Shown piece after piece: positions 63,253 to 64,000 of a DNA stretch of 64,000 nucleotides; position 1 is the stretch's first letter, and the number at the start of each line of letters is the position of its first letter. The position numbers and the translations under genes are program-made. This DNA comes from Verrucomicrobiales bacterium (GTDB taxonomy: Bacteria; Verrucomicrobiota; Verrucomicrobiia; Methylacidiphilales; JAAUTS01): assembly GCA_031256975.1 (NCBI GenBank), contig JAIRPN010000013.1, positions 248,001-312,000 of the forward strand. The letters run 5' to 3'. The notes under the pieces are model-generated. The model saw only the letters and a list, made by a program, of their open reading frames with translations. It did not search any database and had not been told where the DNA came from.

Positions 63253-64000
63253 GTGCGCCTGTCATTTGCCAGTTTGGTATGGTTGGTCGCTTGCCTTACG
63301 GTTAGCGGCCGCGCCGCCGAATTGATGCAACGCCAGACCTTGGATTTGAATTCCGCCTACCGGCTGGCCCTGCAACGCAGCGAAACCCTGCAGATGACGG
63401 AACAGGAAATCAAGGCGGCGGAAGCGCGTTATTGGCAGGCGGTTAGCGCGGTGTTGCCGCAGGCCGGGGTTTACGCGCAGGAAGGGTTCATGAACCGTTC
63501 GCAGTCAGCCAATGGAAAACGGAATGACAGCTTTCAGGCCGGATTGCAGGGTTCGTGGCTGGTGTTCGACGGTTTTCGGCAATACAACCTGGCTGGGGCG
63601 GAACAGGCGCAGAAACGCGGCCTGACGGCGGATTTGACCCGGGCTCGGCAACTATTGTTTTTGGATGTGGGCGATGTGTATTTCCAGATCACCGGACTGG
63701 AAAAGGATTTGGATGTGTTGCGGGACTTGGTGGCGGCATTGAACCAGCGCAAGGGCGAACTGGTTGACCGTATTTCTATTGGAAGGTCGCGTCAGAGTGA
63801 ATTATTGTCGACGGAGACGGACATTGCCGACACGGAGTCGGAAATGGCGACAGTCAAAGGGCTGTTGGGGGCGTCGCGGGAATTGTTGGCGTTCTTGATC
63901 GGGATGCCGAGTGAACATTTTGTGTTGTCATCGCCTCCGGGTGAGTTCCCGAAGGCGAACGATTTGTTCAGTTATTTGTGGAAGGCGGGAGCCAGACCGG
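63253..64000 (+). CDS. TolC-family outer membrane efflux protein (3' truncated)
   Basis: The 249 visible residues open with a signal peptide (MRLSFASLVWLVACLTVSGRAAE) and continue as a TolC/OEP-type alpha-helical barrel protein: LNSAYRLALQRSETLQMTEQ, AVSAVLPQAGVYAQ, GSWLVFDGFRQYNLAGAEQA, and long helices with Ala/Leu/Glu repeats. It forms the outer-membrane exit duct of a tripartite exporter. The frame runs off the window edge, so partner genes (membrane fusion protein, inner-membrane pump) are expected downstream. The start is GTG at 63253. Confidence 0.88.
   Translation, partial: MRLSFASLVWLVACLTVSGRAAELMQRQTLDLNSAYRLALQRSETLQMTEQEIKAAEARYWQAVSAVLPQAGVYAQEGFMNRSQSANGKRNDSFQAGLQGSWLVFDGFRQYNLAGAEQAQKRGLTADLTRARQLLFLDVGDVYFQITGLEKDLDVLRDLVAALNQRKGELVDRISIGRSRQSELLSTETDIADTESEMATVKGLLGASRELLAFLIGMPSEHFVLSSPPGEFPKANDLFSYLWKAGARP

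Overview
The window is a gene-dense, GC-rich bacterial chromosome segment (roughly 58% GC by eye). I see no phage or transposase genes. The best guess is a PVC-superphylum bacterium, probably Verrucomicrobiota. This rests on the mix of gene types: GTP-type PEP carboxykinase, the long plant/cyanobacterial-type IspH, an ArgD with a DGVQ motif, and ribosomal proteins with Ala/Lys- or Arg/Gly-rich extensions. No rRNA or marker tree was available, so the phylum is an inference.

Layout. 1-9.1 kb: the end of carA, a membrane-anchored FHA protein, metG, a secreted unknown, a secreted esterase, pckG, a small AT-rich island, an Rrf2 regulator and a MoeB-rhodanese protein. 9.2-22.1 kb: a membrane transporter fused to a hotdog thioesterase, a SWIM-SNF2 helicase, small conserved proteins, an MFS transporter, a sirtuin, the pyk-poxB operon, an SPFH protein and a secreted rhodanese. 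22.2-22.7 kb: a non-coding leader with nine 21-nt degenerate tandem repeats and an attenuator-like hairpin pair. 22.7-41.2 kb: one uninterrupted str-S10-spc-alpha cluster (rpsL to rplQ) without tuf, rpmD or adk, and with a foreign secreted coiled-coil gene between rpsS and rplV. 41.3-43.1 kb: three small exported proteins. 43.2-47.8 kb: a SUF iron-sulfur operon (sufC-sufB-ferredoxin-sufD-sufT). 47.9-53.6 kb: a large secreted GH2 beta-galactosidase and ilvB. 53.8-54.6 kb: rplM-rpsI. 54.7-61.2 kb: arginine biosynthesis argC-argJ-argB, then two reversed VOC genes, then argD-argF. 61.3-64 kb: ispH, a small membrane protein, tRNA-Ile(CAU) and the start of a TolC-family gene.

The strongest unexplained signal is a short DNA word, consensus CGCTAAYRGCGA, scattered through the whole window on both strands, in every reading frame and in gaps. 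By eye I count about 118 copies of the CGCTAAY core (about 15 expected from base composition) and about 27 copies of the 11-base form (under one expected). Inverted pairs of it form the stems of terminators, as DNA-uptake sequences do in Neisseria and Haemophilus. Other points of interest are the transporter-thioesterase fusion, the 21-nt repeat leader, the gene inserted in the S10 operon, zinc-ligand-free S14, L36 and S4, and several promoters whose -10 box lies just before the start codon, which suggests leaderless mRNAs.
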